DNA from: Rhizobium oryzihabitans
GTDB lineage: Bacteria > Pseudomonadota > Alphaproteobacteria > Rhizobiales > Rhizobiaceae
NCBI RefSeq assembly: GCF_010669145.1
Contig: NZ_CP048635.1
Span: 186,001-250,000 of the forward strand
Length of the DNA stretch: 64,000 bases
Direction of reading: 5' to 3'
The position numbers were made by a program, and so were the translations under genes. The notes below the pieces were generated by a model that ran no database searches, was not told the DNA's origin, and saw only the letters and a list, made by a program, of their open reading frames with translations. Below, piece by piece: positions 19,714 to 29,002 of the stretch; the stretch's first letter is position 1, and each line of letters opens with the position of its first letter.

Positions 19714-20789
19714 TTAGTGATAGGCGGGCAGGCTGATCGAGAATTTTGCCGCGAGTTCGGAAAACGCCTGACGGGTGACGGGATCGACAGGCGCCCCTTC
19801 CCTTTCCCGTCTTGCCGCCACCGCCCATTCCCGGTCGCCCGGCGCCATGACCTTGCAATCTTCCCGGACCGGCGACCCCCGCAGCACTTCGAGATAACGC
19901 TTCATGCCCTCGTCGAACACCTCGCGTTCAAGGAAGGCTTCCGGCTTCAGCGCCAGAACGAAGGCCCCAAGCCCACGCGGCGTGGAAAAATCCGGGCCGG
20001 GCATGGGGGCGATATCGAAGCTGAGCTTCATGCCGGTAAGAACTGCACTGAAAATCTCCACCATCCCCGCCAGCGCCGCCCCTTGAAGCCGAACTCGCCG
20101 CCAACCGGGGCAAGCATTTCAGCGGCATTGGGGTCGCGCGTATCGATACCGTCGCCATCCGAGGCGACACCATCAGGCAATTGCTGCCCCAGGCTGCGGT
20201 AAAGCAGAACCCGGTTATAGGGTACCGCACTTGTGGCCATGTCCAAAAGCCAGGGCATGTCATCCACCGCCGGCACGCCGACGGCAATGGGGTTGGTGCC
20301 GTGGAAACGCATCGCGCCATCGTGCAGGCGTACGAAACTGTCGGAGTTGCAGAAGGCGAGGCCGATGTAACCCCGCCGCGCCGCCTCCAGCGCATAGGCC
20401 CCGGCCGGACCGAAATGGGAAGAGTTCCTGATCGCCACCGCGCCGATGCCGAATTTTTCCGCGAGCGCCATGGCGTTATCCATGGCCGCATAGGTAGCGC
20501 GGGCGCCATGGGCGTGATCGGCGTCGATCGTTTCCACCGCTCCAAAGCCGGAAACACGGCTGATCTGCGGCCGCGGGTTGAGACGCCCGCCTTCAAGCGC
20601 AGTAACGTAGTGAGCAAGCAGCCGCACGCCGTGGCTGTCCACACCCAGCCGCGTGCCATGCATCATGGCGCGGGTCGCCGCATCGGCCGTTTCATCATCG
20701 GTGCCAACAGCCAGAAAAACGGCGCGGCAAAAGCGCTCCAGCTCGTCCAGCCTTGCGAGAACCGTGACGTTTTCATTGCTATGCGACAT
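19714..20789 (-). pseudogene. malate/L-lactate-type dehydrogenase (Ldh2 family), frameshifted
   Basis: NAD(P)H-dependent oxidoreductase of the malate/ureidoglycolate/piperideine-2-carboxylate reductase family, broken in two. The first part (from ATG 20789, GGGAGGG 8 bases upstream) carries RLGVDSHGVRLLAHYV, the catalytic-region SSHFGPAGAYAL and TNPIAVGVPA up to GGEFGFKG. The second part (to 19714) continues with AGMVEIFSAVLTGMKLSFD in another frame. Adding one base to the run of four C at 20079-20082 joins them into a normal protein of about 358 residues with FKG-AALAGMVEI. It may be a real mutation or a sequencing error. Convergent with the GGDEF-EAL gene. Substrate unknown. Confidence 0.85.
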
Positions 20790-20881
20790 GCGGGGAACCC
20801 TCCCGATTCCAGAATCCATGCCGCACAGGCTATTCATGGGGCGCGTTTTTGCAATCGAATATCGCGCCCCGGATGGATCAA

Positions 20882-23601
20882 TCAGTCGTCGCTGCCCATT
20901 GCCTCATAGGCATCGCGCTCGCCGGCAATGATGGCGCGTTTGCCGACATGGTTGGCAGGACCGACAATGCCTTCCTGCTCCATGCGCTCCACCAGCGAGG
21001 CGGCGCGGTTGTAGCCGACGGACAGGCGGCGCTGGATGTAGGAAGTCGAGCACTTCTTGTCGCGCATGACGACTTTTACGGCCTTTTCGTAGAGATCGTC
21101 GCTGTCGTCGTCACCCATCGACGTCTTGTCGAAAACAGCCGTTTCCTCTTCCGCCTCTTCGTCGGCTTCGTCGGCATCTTCCGTGACGGTGCCGAGATAT
21201 TCCGGACGCCCTTGAGTCTTCAGATGTGCCACGACCTTTTCCACTTCCTCATCCGAAACGAACGGGCCGTGGACACGGGCGATACGGCCGCCGCCCATCA
21301 TGTGCAGCATGTCGCCCTGGCCGAGCAGGTGCTCCGCACCCTGTTCGCCGAGAATGGTGCGGCTGTCGATCTTCGACGTCACCTGGAAGGAGATGCGGGT
21401 CGGGAAGTTGGCCTTGATGGTGCCGGTGATGACATCGACGGACGGGCGCTGGGTGGCCATGATGAGATGGATGCCGGCGGCGCGTGCCATCTGCGCCAGG
21501 CGCTGGATCGCCCCTTCGATCTCCTTGCCCGCGACCATCATCAGGTCGGCCATCTCATCGACGATGACGACGATGTAGGGCATGGCGGTGAGGTCCATTT
21601 CCTCCTGCTCGTAGACAGCCTCGCCGGTGGCGCGGTCAAAACCTGTCTGCACGTTGCAGAACACGGTCTCGCCCTTGGCACGGGCGGCAGCCGCCCTTGC
21701 ATTGTAACCGTCGATATTGCGCACGCCCAGACGCGACATCTTGCGATAGCGGTCTTCCATTTCGCGCACGGCCCATTTCAGCGCCATGACCGCCTTTTTC
21801 GGATCGGTGACGACAGGGGTCAGCAGGTGCGGAATACCGTCATAGACCGAAAGCTCGAGCATCTTGGGATCGACCATGATCAGGCGGCATTCCTCCGGCT
21901 TCAGCCGGTAGAGCAGCGACAGGATCATGGTGTTTATGGCGACCGACTTGCCCGAACCGGTGGTGCCGGCAACGAGCAGATGCGGCATCTTCGCCAGTTC
22001 TGCAATCACCGGCTCGCCACCGATGGTCTTGCCAAGGCAAAGCGCGAGCTTCTGGCGGGTTTCGCTGTAGTCAGTCGCTTCGATCAACTCACGCAGGTAA
22101 ACCGTCTCGCGCACCGGGTTGGGCAGTTCGATACCGATGACATTGCGACCGGGCACGACGGCGACACGCGCCGAGAGCGCCGACATCGAGCGGGCGATAT
22201 CGTCGGACAGGCCGATAACACGCGAGGACTTCACACCGGGTGCGGGCTCGAACTCGTAAAGCGTCACGACGGGGCCGGGACGGACATCGATGATCTCGCC
22301 CTTGATGCCAAAATCCTCCAGCACGCTTTCAAGAAGCCCGGCGCTTTGTTCCAGCGCCTCCGGGGTCATTGTCGTGGTCTGCTGGACGCGAGCCTGCTGC
22401 AGAAGATCGATGGAGGGGTACTCATATTCGCCGTCGGCAAAGACCGGCGCTTCCCGGAACATTGGCTGCGAAGCCTGAATGGGCGCGCGGGGCGTAAAAC
22501 GCGGCTCGGCCACAATTCTTTCCACCGGCTGAGCCTGCTCCACAGCCTTTTGCGGCTCGACGACCGCCGCCGCTTCCACGACCGGCTGCGGTGCGATCTC
22601 CGGTTCGGCAATCTCAACCGCGGCCGGGACCACGGACTGACGTACGCCGATCTCGCGATAGAGCCGGATGGCGGAACCGCCGGGGACTCTCACAATGGGG
22701 GCTCGGCCGAAAGCCGGATGGGGGCGGTTGCGGGCGATGCGGAGGTGACGACGGGCGCTGCAGCCACCGGCGCTGTCAGCACAGGATTTACCCGTACCTG
22801 ACCTGCGAGCACGGCGCGCGCGGATGCGGAAACGCCCTCGCCGGCATCATCACGCAGATCGAGCGTCATGACTTCCCAGAAAAGCTCGTCCGGCAGATGG
22901 GCGGCAAAAGCAGGAATGGAAGTCCGCGGCACGGCGACCTGCCCGGCATCGGCAAGCGACGCTTCGGGCAGCGGCTGAGCGAGTGAAGGCATCGCCGGCA
23001 CCGGCGTTGCACGGATCACGGCCGCATCTGCCTGAGGCGGCGTCAGGGCCGCAGCGGCAGCCTCTTCCGCCTGCTTGCGGGCAAGCTCAAGCCGCAATTT
23101 GTAGGTCAGCGCTCTCGCACCCCGTGCGTCGGGCGGCTGCGGCAGAAACGGCATGCGCGGCGGCGGGAGGCGTCGTTCCGGCGACTTCACCACCGGTTGC
23201 TGCACAATCTCCTGCTGCACGGCGGTCTCCGGCTGTTCGACCGTTTCAGGCTCGACAGATTCGGAAAGGGCAGCAGCGGCGATTTCTTCTTCAGGAATAT
23301 GCGGCGTCTCGACCGGCATGCGCCGGCTAAAGGCGCTCTCGGGCGTACGGGTAAAACGGACATTCGGGCCAAGCACGAAAGCATTCTGCCAGCCCGGCAT
23401 CTCAGCCCGACCCTCGATGGCGTCTGCGGCACTGACATCGGCATTCGGACGGTGGGCAACACCCGCCTTCATTGCCGCTGCCTGCTGACCGGCAACCTGG
23501 CTGCCGGCATCACGAGCCTTGTCGCTCCCCTCCCCTACGCTATTGGACGGATTCTGGAATCTTGATCGGGAGAAGCTCATGGCAGCGTGCACACTCATCA
23601 T
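20882..23601 (-). pseudogene. ftsK: FtsK/SpoIIIE-type DNA translocase, apparent frameshift
   Basis: ATP-driven double-stranded DNA pump involved in chromosome segregation. The minus-strand gene is split: an N-terminal part (23601 to 22690, 303 residues, rich in A, P, E and Q) and a C-terminal part (22693 to 20882) with the motor. The motor has Walker [14 protein letters not shown], Walker [16 protein letters not shown], the [12 protein letters not shown] motif and a C-terminal winged-helix gamma domain ([24 protein letters not shown]) that reads polar DNA motifs. Adding one G to the run of five at 22697-22701 joins both frames ([11 protein letters not shown]) into about 906 residues. The ends also overlap as GTGA, so two coupled polypeptides cannot be excluded. 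No N-terminal membrane segments are seen, unlike canonical FtsK, so this is a soluble paralogue. No strong ribosome site for the 23601/23598 ATG. Confidence 0.82.
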
Positions 23602-23977
23602 AAACGTACATATTTCGATCCTTTTGAAATAGAAAATAAAGGTTAATTACCCCTTTCCAAATGGGGCGGCGGAGGCAGATTTTCACCTCCTCCACAGGCG
23701 AAGCACGGCACATGGCGCTTGGGGAACGGTATCCCAAGCCTTTAATTTCATTGCGCTAAATCAGATTTTTGGGCAACGCCAGCCTGCAATCGAGACGGCG
23801 GGAGAAAAGGGGCTCGTCACTCTGAGGCATATTGTTTCCGCAAACGCGCACGCAACGTAAAATCATTGCTGTAAAGCCAACGAATTAACGTGGACACTGC
23901 CGAGGTTGCAGTCTTAAGATCGGGCAGGCCGCGGCCCTGCGGAAAGGCCCGCCCCGCCCTCATTCCGGAGTGAATTC
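23602..23977. other. divergent intergenic region
   Basis: About 376 bases between the FtsK-like gene and the peptide-binding protein gene. It should hold both promoters. A 7-bp hairpin GCTTGGG/CCCAAGC with a 9-base loop lies at 23717-23739, followed by a T-containing stretch on the plus strand; it is a weak terminator-like structure without an obvious gene to end. The binding protein ribosome site (GGAG) is near 23969. No gene seen. Confidence 0.45.
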
Positions 23978-25588
23978 ATGTCGCCTGTCCACCTGTCCCG
24001 CCGCTCGCTTCTCAAGACCTCGCTCGCTCTTGCCGCAACTACGGGACTTGCCGGCATTGCCGCAGCACAGCAGACGGCACCGGGTGGACGGCTGATCGTC
24101 GCGGCCGATTCCGAGCCCAAGAACCTCAACCCGGCCATAGTCGCCTCCAACGGCGTGTTTTACATCTCAAGCAAGATCGTCGAGCCACTTGCGGAAGCCT
24201 CCTTCAGCGGCAAGGACGGGCTGGAGCCCCGCCTTGCGACTGAATGGCAGGGATCGGATGATGGCCTGAGCGCCACCTTCAAGCTGCGCGAGGGCGTGAC
24301 CTGGCATGACGGCAAGCCCTTCACTTCGGCGGACGTGGCCTTTTCGGCACTGTCGGTGTGGAAGCCGCTGCAAAATCTCGGCCGGCTGGTCTTCGCCAAT
24401 CTTGAAAAGGTGGAGACGCCTGATGACCACACGGCCGTCTTCCGTTTCTCCAAGCCCACCCCATTCCAGCTCATCCGCAATGCGCTGCCGGTCGTTACCA
24501 GCGTCGTGCCGAAACATCTTTATGAAGGCACCGATATCGCCACCAACCCGGCCAATGCAAAACCGGTCGGCACCGGGCCTTTCGTTTTTGCGGAATACAA
24601 GCCCGGCGAATATTATCGCCTGACCCGCAACCCGAACTATTGGGGCAAGGGTGAGCCGCAGCTTGAGGAAATCATCTATCGCGTCCTGCCCGACCGGGCG
24701 GGTGCCGCGTCTGCACTGGAAGCGGAAGAAATCCAGCTCGCCGCCTTTTCCGCCGTGCCGCTTGCCGATCTTGCCCGCATCGCCAAGGTTCCGGGCATCA
24801 AAGTGATTGCCGATGGCTACGAGGCGTTGACCTATCAGCTGGTGGTTGAAATCAACCATCGCCGCAAGGAGCTGGCCGATCTCAAGGTGAGAAAGGCCAT
24901 CGCCCATGCCATCGACCGGAAATTCGTCATCGACAAGGTCTTCCTCGGTTATGCCACGGCATCCACCGGCCCGGTGCCGAAGAATGCACCGGAATTTTAC
25001 ACCGACGATGTCGAGACCTATGACTTCGACACCGCCAAGGCAAACGCCCTGCTGGACGAGGCGGGTTATGCACGCGGGCCCGACGGAAAGCGTTTCTCGC
25101 TGAAGCTTCTGCCCGCGCCCTACTTCAATGAAACCAAGCAGTTCGGCTCCTATCTTCGTCAGGCGTTGCAGGAAATCGGCATCGATGCCGAACTGGTCAA
25201 TAATGACTCCGCCGCGCACCAGAAAGCCGTCTACACCGATCACGCCTTCGATCTCGCCGTTGCGCCGCCGGTCTTCCGTGGCGATCCGGCAATCTCGACC
25301 ACCATTCTGGTCCGCTCCGGCATCCCCGCCGGCGTCGGTTTCTCCAATCAGGGCGGCTACGAGAACAAGGCGCTGGACGAATTGATCGACAAGGCGGCAG
25401 TGACGGTGGATGCGGCGGCCCGAACGGCGCTTTACAAGGATTTCCAGAAACAGGTCGTCGCCGATCTGCCGCTGATCAATGTCGCCGAATGGGGTTTCAT
25501 CACGGTGGCGCGCGATAAGGTCAAAAATGTCGCCAGCAATCCGCGCTGGGCCGTTTCCAACTGGGCCGACACGGCGGTCGACACCTGA
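23978..25588 (+). CDS. peptide-type ABC transporter substrate-binding protein (SBP family 5)
   Basis: Periplasmic binding protein of the dipeptide/oligopeptide/nickel class, 536 residues. The leader MSPVHLSRRSLLKTSLALAA carries a twin-arginine motif (SRRSLLK) and a cleavage site after AAAQ-type residues, so export by the Tat pathway is possible. The family signature is seen in LATEWQGSDDGLSATFKLRE and VTWHDGKPFTSADVAFS (about residues 90-125), and the later PVGTGPFVFAEYKPGEYY. First gene of a tight five-gene operon ending in a class V aminotransferase. The ligand is not defined: peptides, opines or other amino compounds are all transported by this family. Confidence 0.92.
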   Translation: MSPVHLSRRSLLKTSLALAATTGLAGIAAAQQTAPGGRLIVAADSEPKNLNPAIVASNGVFYISSKIVEPLAEASFSGKDGLEPRLATEWQGSDDGLSATFKLREGVTWHDGKPFTSADVAFSALSVWKPLQNLGRLVFANLEKVETPDDHTAVFRFSKPTPFQLIRNALPVVTSVVPKHLYEGTDIATNPANAKPVGTGPFVFAEYKPGEYYRLTRNPNYWGKGEPQLEEIIYRVLPDRAGAASALEAEEIQLAAFSAVPLADLARIAKVPGIKVIADGYEALTYQLVVEINHRRKELADLKVRKAIAHAIDRKFVIDKVFLGYATASTGPVPKNAPEFYTDDVETYDFDTAKANALLDEAGYARGPDGKRFSLKLLPAPYFNETKQFGSYLRQALQEIGIDAELVNNDSAAHQKAVYTDHAFDLAVAPPVFRGDPAISTTILVRSGIPAGVGFSNQGGYENKALDELIDKAAVTVDAAARTALYKDFQKQVVADLPLINVAEWGFITVARDKVKNVASNPRWAVSNWADTAVDT

Positions 25589-25597
25589 GGGAGCGCC

Positions 25598-26587
25598 GTG
25601 AGACGCGCGGCAACATTGCTGCGGAGAAGAGCGGTCAGCGCCATTCCGGTGCTGCTGATCGTTCTCATCTTCACCTTCATTCTGCTTGAAAACGCATCGG
25701 GTGACGCGGTCGACGCCTATCTCGTCTCCATCGGCGGCGGCGATGCCGGGCTGCGGGATGCGTTGCGCGAGCAATATGGGCTGAATGGTTCGGTGCTGGC
25801 CCGTTTCTGGCTCTATGCCAGTTCGGTAATGCAGCTGGATTTCGGCTGGTCGCTTGCCTTCGACCGGCCGGTGCTGGGGCTGATCCTCGAGCGTCTGCCG
25901 AACACGCTGCTGCTGATGGGCAGCGCCACCGCGCTTGCTTTCATCACCGGCACAGCGCTCGGCATCGTAGCGGGCGCGCGTCCGGGCGGTTTGACGGACC
26001 GTGTGCTGTCGGCCCTGTCACTGGCGCTTTACGCCACACCCGGCTTCTGGCTCGGCCTCGTGCTCGCCATCGTCTTTGCCGTGCAACTGAGGTGGCTGCC
26101 GACGTCAGGCATCGAAACCATCGCCTCTGGAAAACAGGGCCTGGCAAGGGCGCTCGACATTGCGCGCCATCTCGTCCTGCCGGTCGCCAGTCTCGGGCTG
26201 ATCTATCTGGCGCTTTTCCTGCGCGTCATGCGCACGGCCATGGCGGCGGTCTGGCCACTGGATTTCGTGTTGTTCGCCAAGGCCAAGGGGCTTTCGAGAC
26301 GCCGCATCGTCCTGCGCCATGTCGCCCGCAACGCCGCCCTGCCGCTTGTCACCGTGCTTGGCCTGCAAGCAGCCACCATGCTGGGCGGCAGCGTCGTGAT
26401 CGAAAGCGTCTTCGCCATTCCCGGCTTTGGCCGGCTGGCGCAGGAAGCCGTCAGCGGCCGCGACACGCCGCTGTTGATGGGCATCATCCTGACGAGCGCC
26501 GTCTTCGTCATCCTCGTCAATCTTGCCGTCGATATTCTCTATTCCGTTCTCGATCCGCGCATCGGCAGCGGGGAGCAACAGGCATGA
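25598..26587 (+). CDS. peptide-type ABC transporter permease (DppB-like)
   Basis: First membrane subunit of the importer, 329 residues, starting at GTG 25598 with GGGAG 4 bases upstream and 9 bases after the binding protein gene. It has six predicted membrane helices, a periplasmic loop after the first helix (GDAVDAYLVSIGGGDAGLR) as in DppB/OppB, and the EAA-like coupling loop region AKAKGLSRRRIVLRHVARNAALPLV (about residues 225-250) that docks on the ATPases. The stop overlaps the next start as ATGA. Confidence 0.92.
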   Translation: MRRAATLLRRRAVSAIPVLLIVLIFTFILLENASGDAVDAYLVSIGGGDAGLRDALREQYGLNGSVLARFWLYASSVMQLDFGWSLAFDRPVLGLILERLPNTLLLMGSATALAFITGTALGIVAGARPGGLTDRVLSALSLALYATPGFWLGLVLAIVFAVQLRWLPTSGIETIASGKQGLARALDIARHLVLPVASLGLIYLALFLRVMRTAMAAVWPLDFVLFAKAKGLSRRRIVLRHVARNAALPLVTVLGLQAATMLGGSVVIESVFAIPGFGRLAQEAVSGRDTPLLMGIILTSAVFVILVNLAVDILYSVLDPRIGSGEQQA

Positions 26588-27414
26588 GTTTCGCTTCCCG
26601 GCTCCTGCACAGTTTCGAGGGCGTAACGGGCGTCATTCTCCTGACGCTGCTTGCCGTGACGGCGATTGCCGCGCCCCTCCTGTTTCCCGGCGATCCGCTC
26701 TCGATCATCGGCGAGCCGCTCATAGCGCCCTTCACAGACGCCGCCTCCCCCCTCGGCACCGACCGGCTGGGCCGGGATGTGCTGGCTGAACTTGCCCACG
26801 GAGCACAGGCATCCCTGCTCGTCGGCATCGGCGCTGCCGCGGCCGCCCTCATGATCGGCACCGTCATCGGCACCATTGCGGGGTTTGCGGGTGGGCTTAT
26901 CGATGAAGCCCTGATGCGCGTTACCGATGCCTTCCAGATCGTGCCGAATTTCCTTCTGGCGCTCGCTTTCGTCAGCACCATCGGCCCCTCCATGCCCATC
27001 GTCATCCTTGCGATTGCGCTTGGCGCCTGGGCGGATCCGGCACGGCTGATGCGCGCGCAGGTTTTAAGCATCCGCGAGCGGGATTATGTGCAGTCCGCCC
27101 GCGCCATCGGCATGCATCCGCTGGAGATTGCCTTTCGGCAGATCCTGCCCAATGCCCTGCCGCCGGTTCTGGCGCTTGCCGCCATCATCGTCGCCGCCGC
27201 CATTCTCACCGAAGCGGCGCTGTCCTTCCTCGGTCTCGGCGATCCGAATATCGTCACCTGGGGCTCGATGATCGCCGAAGGACGCAACGTCCTGCGCTCG
27301 GCGGCGTTTCTCTCCGTCATCCCCGGCATCGGCCTTCTGGTGACCGTCATCGGCGTCTATCTTCTGGCGGAAGGCATCAACAAAGCGATGGCGACACGGA
27401 AGGACGCGCCATGA
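26584..27414 (+). CDS. peptide-type ABC transporter permease (DppC-like)
   Basis: Second membrane subunit, 276 residues from ATG 26584, which overlaps the previous stop codon (ATGA). The frame is open far upstream, but that part reads the preceding permease in another frame. DppC-type features are the early PLGTDRLGRDVLAELAHGAQ motif (about residues 55-75) and the coupling loop YVQSARAIGMHPLEIAFRQILPN. Its end overlaps the first ATPase gene by four bases, so translation of the set is coupled. Confidence 0.92.
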   Translation: MSFASRLLHSFEGVTGVILLTLLAVTAIAAPLLFPGDPLSIIGEPLIAPFTDAASPLGTDRLGRDVLAELAHGAQASLLVGIGAAAAALMIGTVIGTIAGFAGGLIDEALMRVTDAFQIVPNFLLALAFVSTIGPSMPIVILAIALGAWADPARLMRAQVLSIRERDYVQSARAIGMHPLEIAFRQILPNALPPVLALAAIIVAAAILTEAALSFLGLGDPNIVTWGSMIAEGRNVLRSAAFLSVIPGIGLLVTVIGVYLLAEGINKAMATRKDAP

Positions 27415-28214
27415 GCGGCAATGCACTCTGCCGGATCGACGATCTCAGCGTCCGCTATGCGGCGGGCGATGCACCGGCACTGCAAGATGTTTCGCTGACG
27501 ATCCGGCAGGGACAGAGGCTGGCGATCATCGGCGAAAGCGGCTCGGGCAAATCGACGCTCGCCAGGGCCATTGCCGGGCTTCTGCCCGTGAACGCTAGGG
27601 TTTCCGGCGATATTTCCTGGAGCCGCGACAGCGGTATTTTCACCGACAGGCCCATGCCGGGGCGTGATATCGGCACCATTTTTCAGGATACCGGCGCAAC
27701 GCTGAACCCGGTTCTCACCATCGGCGAACAGGTGGCCGAAGGGGCGGTGCGGCACCTCTGCCTTTCATGGCGCCAGGCACGGGATCTTGCCCGCGACCTT
27801 CTGGAGCGTGTGCGGTTGCCGCATCCCTCCCATCTTCTGACCGCCTATCCGCATCAGCTTTCCGGCGGGCAGAGACAGCGCGTGGCAATTGCCGCCGCCA
27901 TTGCCGCGCATCCCGCAATCCTGATCGCCGACGAGGCGACGAGCGCGCTCGACACGGTAAGCCAGGCCGCCATCGCCGCGCTGCTGGATACGCTTGTGCG
28001 TGAAGAAGAAAGAACGCTGGTTTTCATCACCCATGATATCGGCCTTGCCTCCAGCCTTGCCGACGAGATCGCGGTTCTGCGCGCAGGTCGTCTGGTGGAA
28101 CACGGCACGACCCGGCGGGTGTTATCCGCGCCTGCGCATGACTATACGCGCGCGCTGCTCTCCGACTATCTCGACCTCTCCACACCGCCTCTTATCAATG
28201 AGGCACTGCCATGA
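27411..28214 (+). CDS. peptide-type ABC transporter ATP-binding protein (DppD-like, short)
   Basis: First ATPase subunit, 267 residues. Walker A GESGSGKST (about residues 41-49), signature LSGGQRQRVAIAAAIA, Walker B ILIADEATSALD and the switch histidine in FITHDIG are present. It is shorter than typical DppD/OppD (about 320-330 residues) and lacks the C-terminal oligopeptide-transporter extension; this short form is known among nickel-type and related importers. Overlaps both neighbours by four bases. Confidence 0.92.
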   Translation: MSGNALCRIDDLSVRYAAGDAPALQDVSLTIRQGQRLAIIGESGSGKSTLARAIAGLLPVNARVSGDISWSRDSGIFTDRPMPGRDIGTIFQDTGATLNPVLTIGEQVAEGAVRHLCLSWRQARDLARDLLERVRLPHPSHLLTAYPHQLSGGQRQRVAIAAAIAAHPAILIADEATSALDTVSQAAIAALLDTLVREEERTLVFITHDIGLASSLADEIAVLRAGRLVEHGTTRRVLSAPAHDYTRALLSDYLDLSTPPLINEALP

Positions 28215-28996
28215 ATGAGGTTCTCCTCAGCGTCGAAGACCTCTCGAAAACCTACCGGACCGGCGGACGCACGGTGGAAGCGCTTTCCGATATCTCCTTT
28301 TCACTTCAGCCCGGCGAGACGCTGGGGCTTGCCGGCCCCTCCGGCTGCGGGAAATCGACGCTGGCGCGCATCCTGATGCGGTTGATCCCCGCCGACGAAG
28401 GCACCGTCAATTTTGAAAACCGTGACTGGCTGACGCTCGATGGCAGCAAATTGCGCGCCGCCCGGCGACAGATGCAGATGGTGTTTCAGGATACGCATGG
28501 CGCGTTCAATCCGCGCGCCAGCGTCGAGGACGCCATAGGCGAGCCGCTGCGTATCCACCGCATCGTCGGCAGACGGGAGCGACCGGCGGAAATCCGCCGC
28601 CTTCTTGACCGTGTCGGCCTACCCGCCAGCCATGCCGGCCGCTCCGTTTTCGAGCTTTCCGGCGGCCAGAGGCAGCGCGTGGCAATTGCACGGGCGATTG
28701 CGCTCAAGCCATCGCTTCTCATTCTGGACGAAGCGGTTTCGGCACTGGATGTCTCCGTCCGCCGGCAAATTCTTGAGCTGCTGGTCGAAATACAGCGCGA
28801 GACGGCCGTTGCCTGCATCTTCGTTTCCCACGATCTTTCTGTCATCCGCGCCGTCTGCCATCGCGTCGCCATCATGGAGGCAGGACGGATCGTTGAGATA
28901 GGCAGGACCGCAAACATCGTTTCCGCACCGCAATCCTCGACTGCCCGAACCCTGATCGAGGCTGCGCCGCGGCTCACCATCACCACCCAAGGATAA
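28211..28996 (+). CDS. peptide-type ABC transporter ATP-binding protein (DppF-like, short)
   Basis: Second ATPase subunit, 261 residues. Walker A GPSGCGKST, the Q-loop segment MQMVFQDTHGAFNPR with the ASVEDAIGEPL motif typical of DppF/OppF, signature LSGGQRQRVAIARAIA, Walker B LLILDEAVSALDVS and switch SHDLS are intact. The C-terminal extension of long OppF proteins is missing, as in its partner. It pairs with the preceding ATPase to power the two permeases. Confidence 0.92.
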   Translation: MNEVLLSVEDLSKTYRTGGRTVEALSDISFSLQPGETLGLAGPSGCGKSTLARILMRLIPADEGTVNFENRDWLTLDGSKLRAARRQMQMVFQDTHGAFNPRASVEDAIGEPLRIHRIVGRRERPAEIRRLLDRVGLPASHAGRSVFELSGGQRQRVAIARAIALKPSLLILDEAVSALDVSVRRQILELLVEIQRETAVACIFVSHDLSVIRAVCHRVAIMEAGRIVEIGRTANIVSAPQSSTARTLIEAAPRLTITTQG

Positions 28997-29002
28997 GACG
29001 AT

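Noticed and set aside
22690..22693. GTGA overlap taken as evidence of two true ftsK genes
   Set aside because: The break can be healed by one base in a homopolymer and the N-terminal part alone has no domain; kept only as an alternative.
20849..22801. 650-codon plus-strand ORF over the FtsK paralogue
   Set aside because: Histidine/arginine-rich antisense translation, while the minus strand encodes a clear motor domain.
24167..25774. 535-codon minus-strand ORF
   Set aside because: Antisense to the peptide-binding protein gene, no ribosome site or domain.
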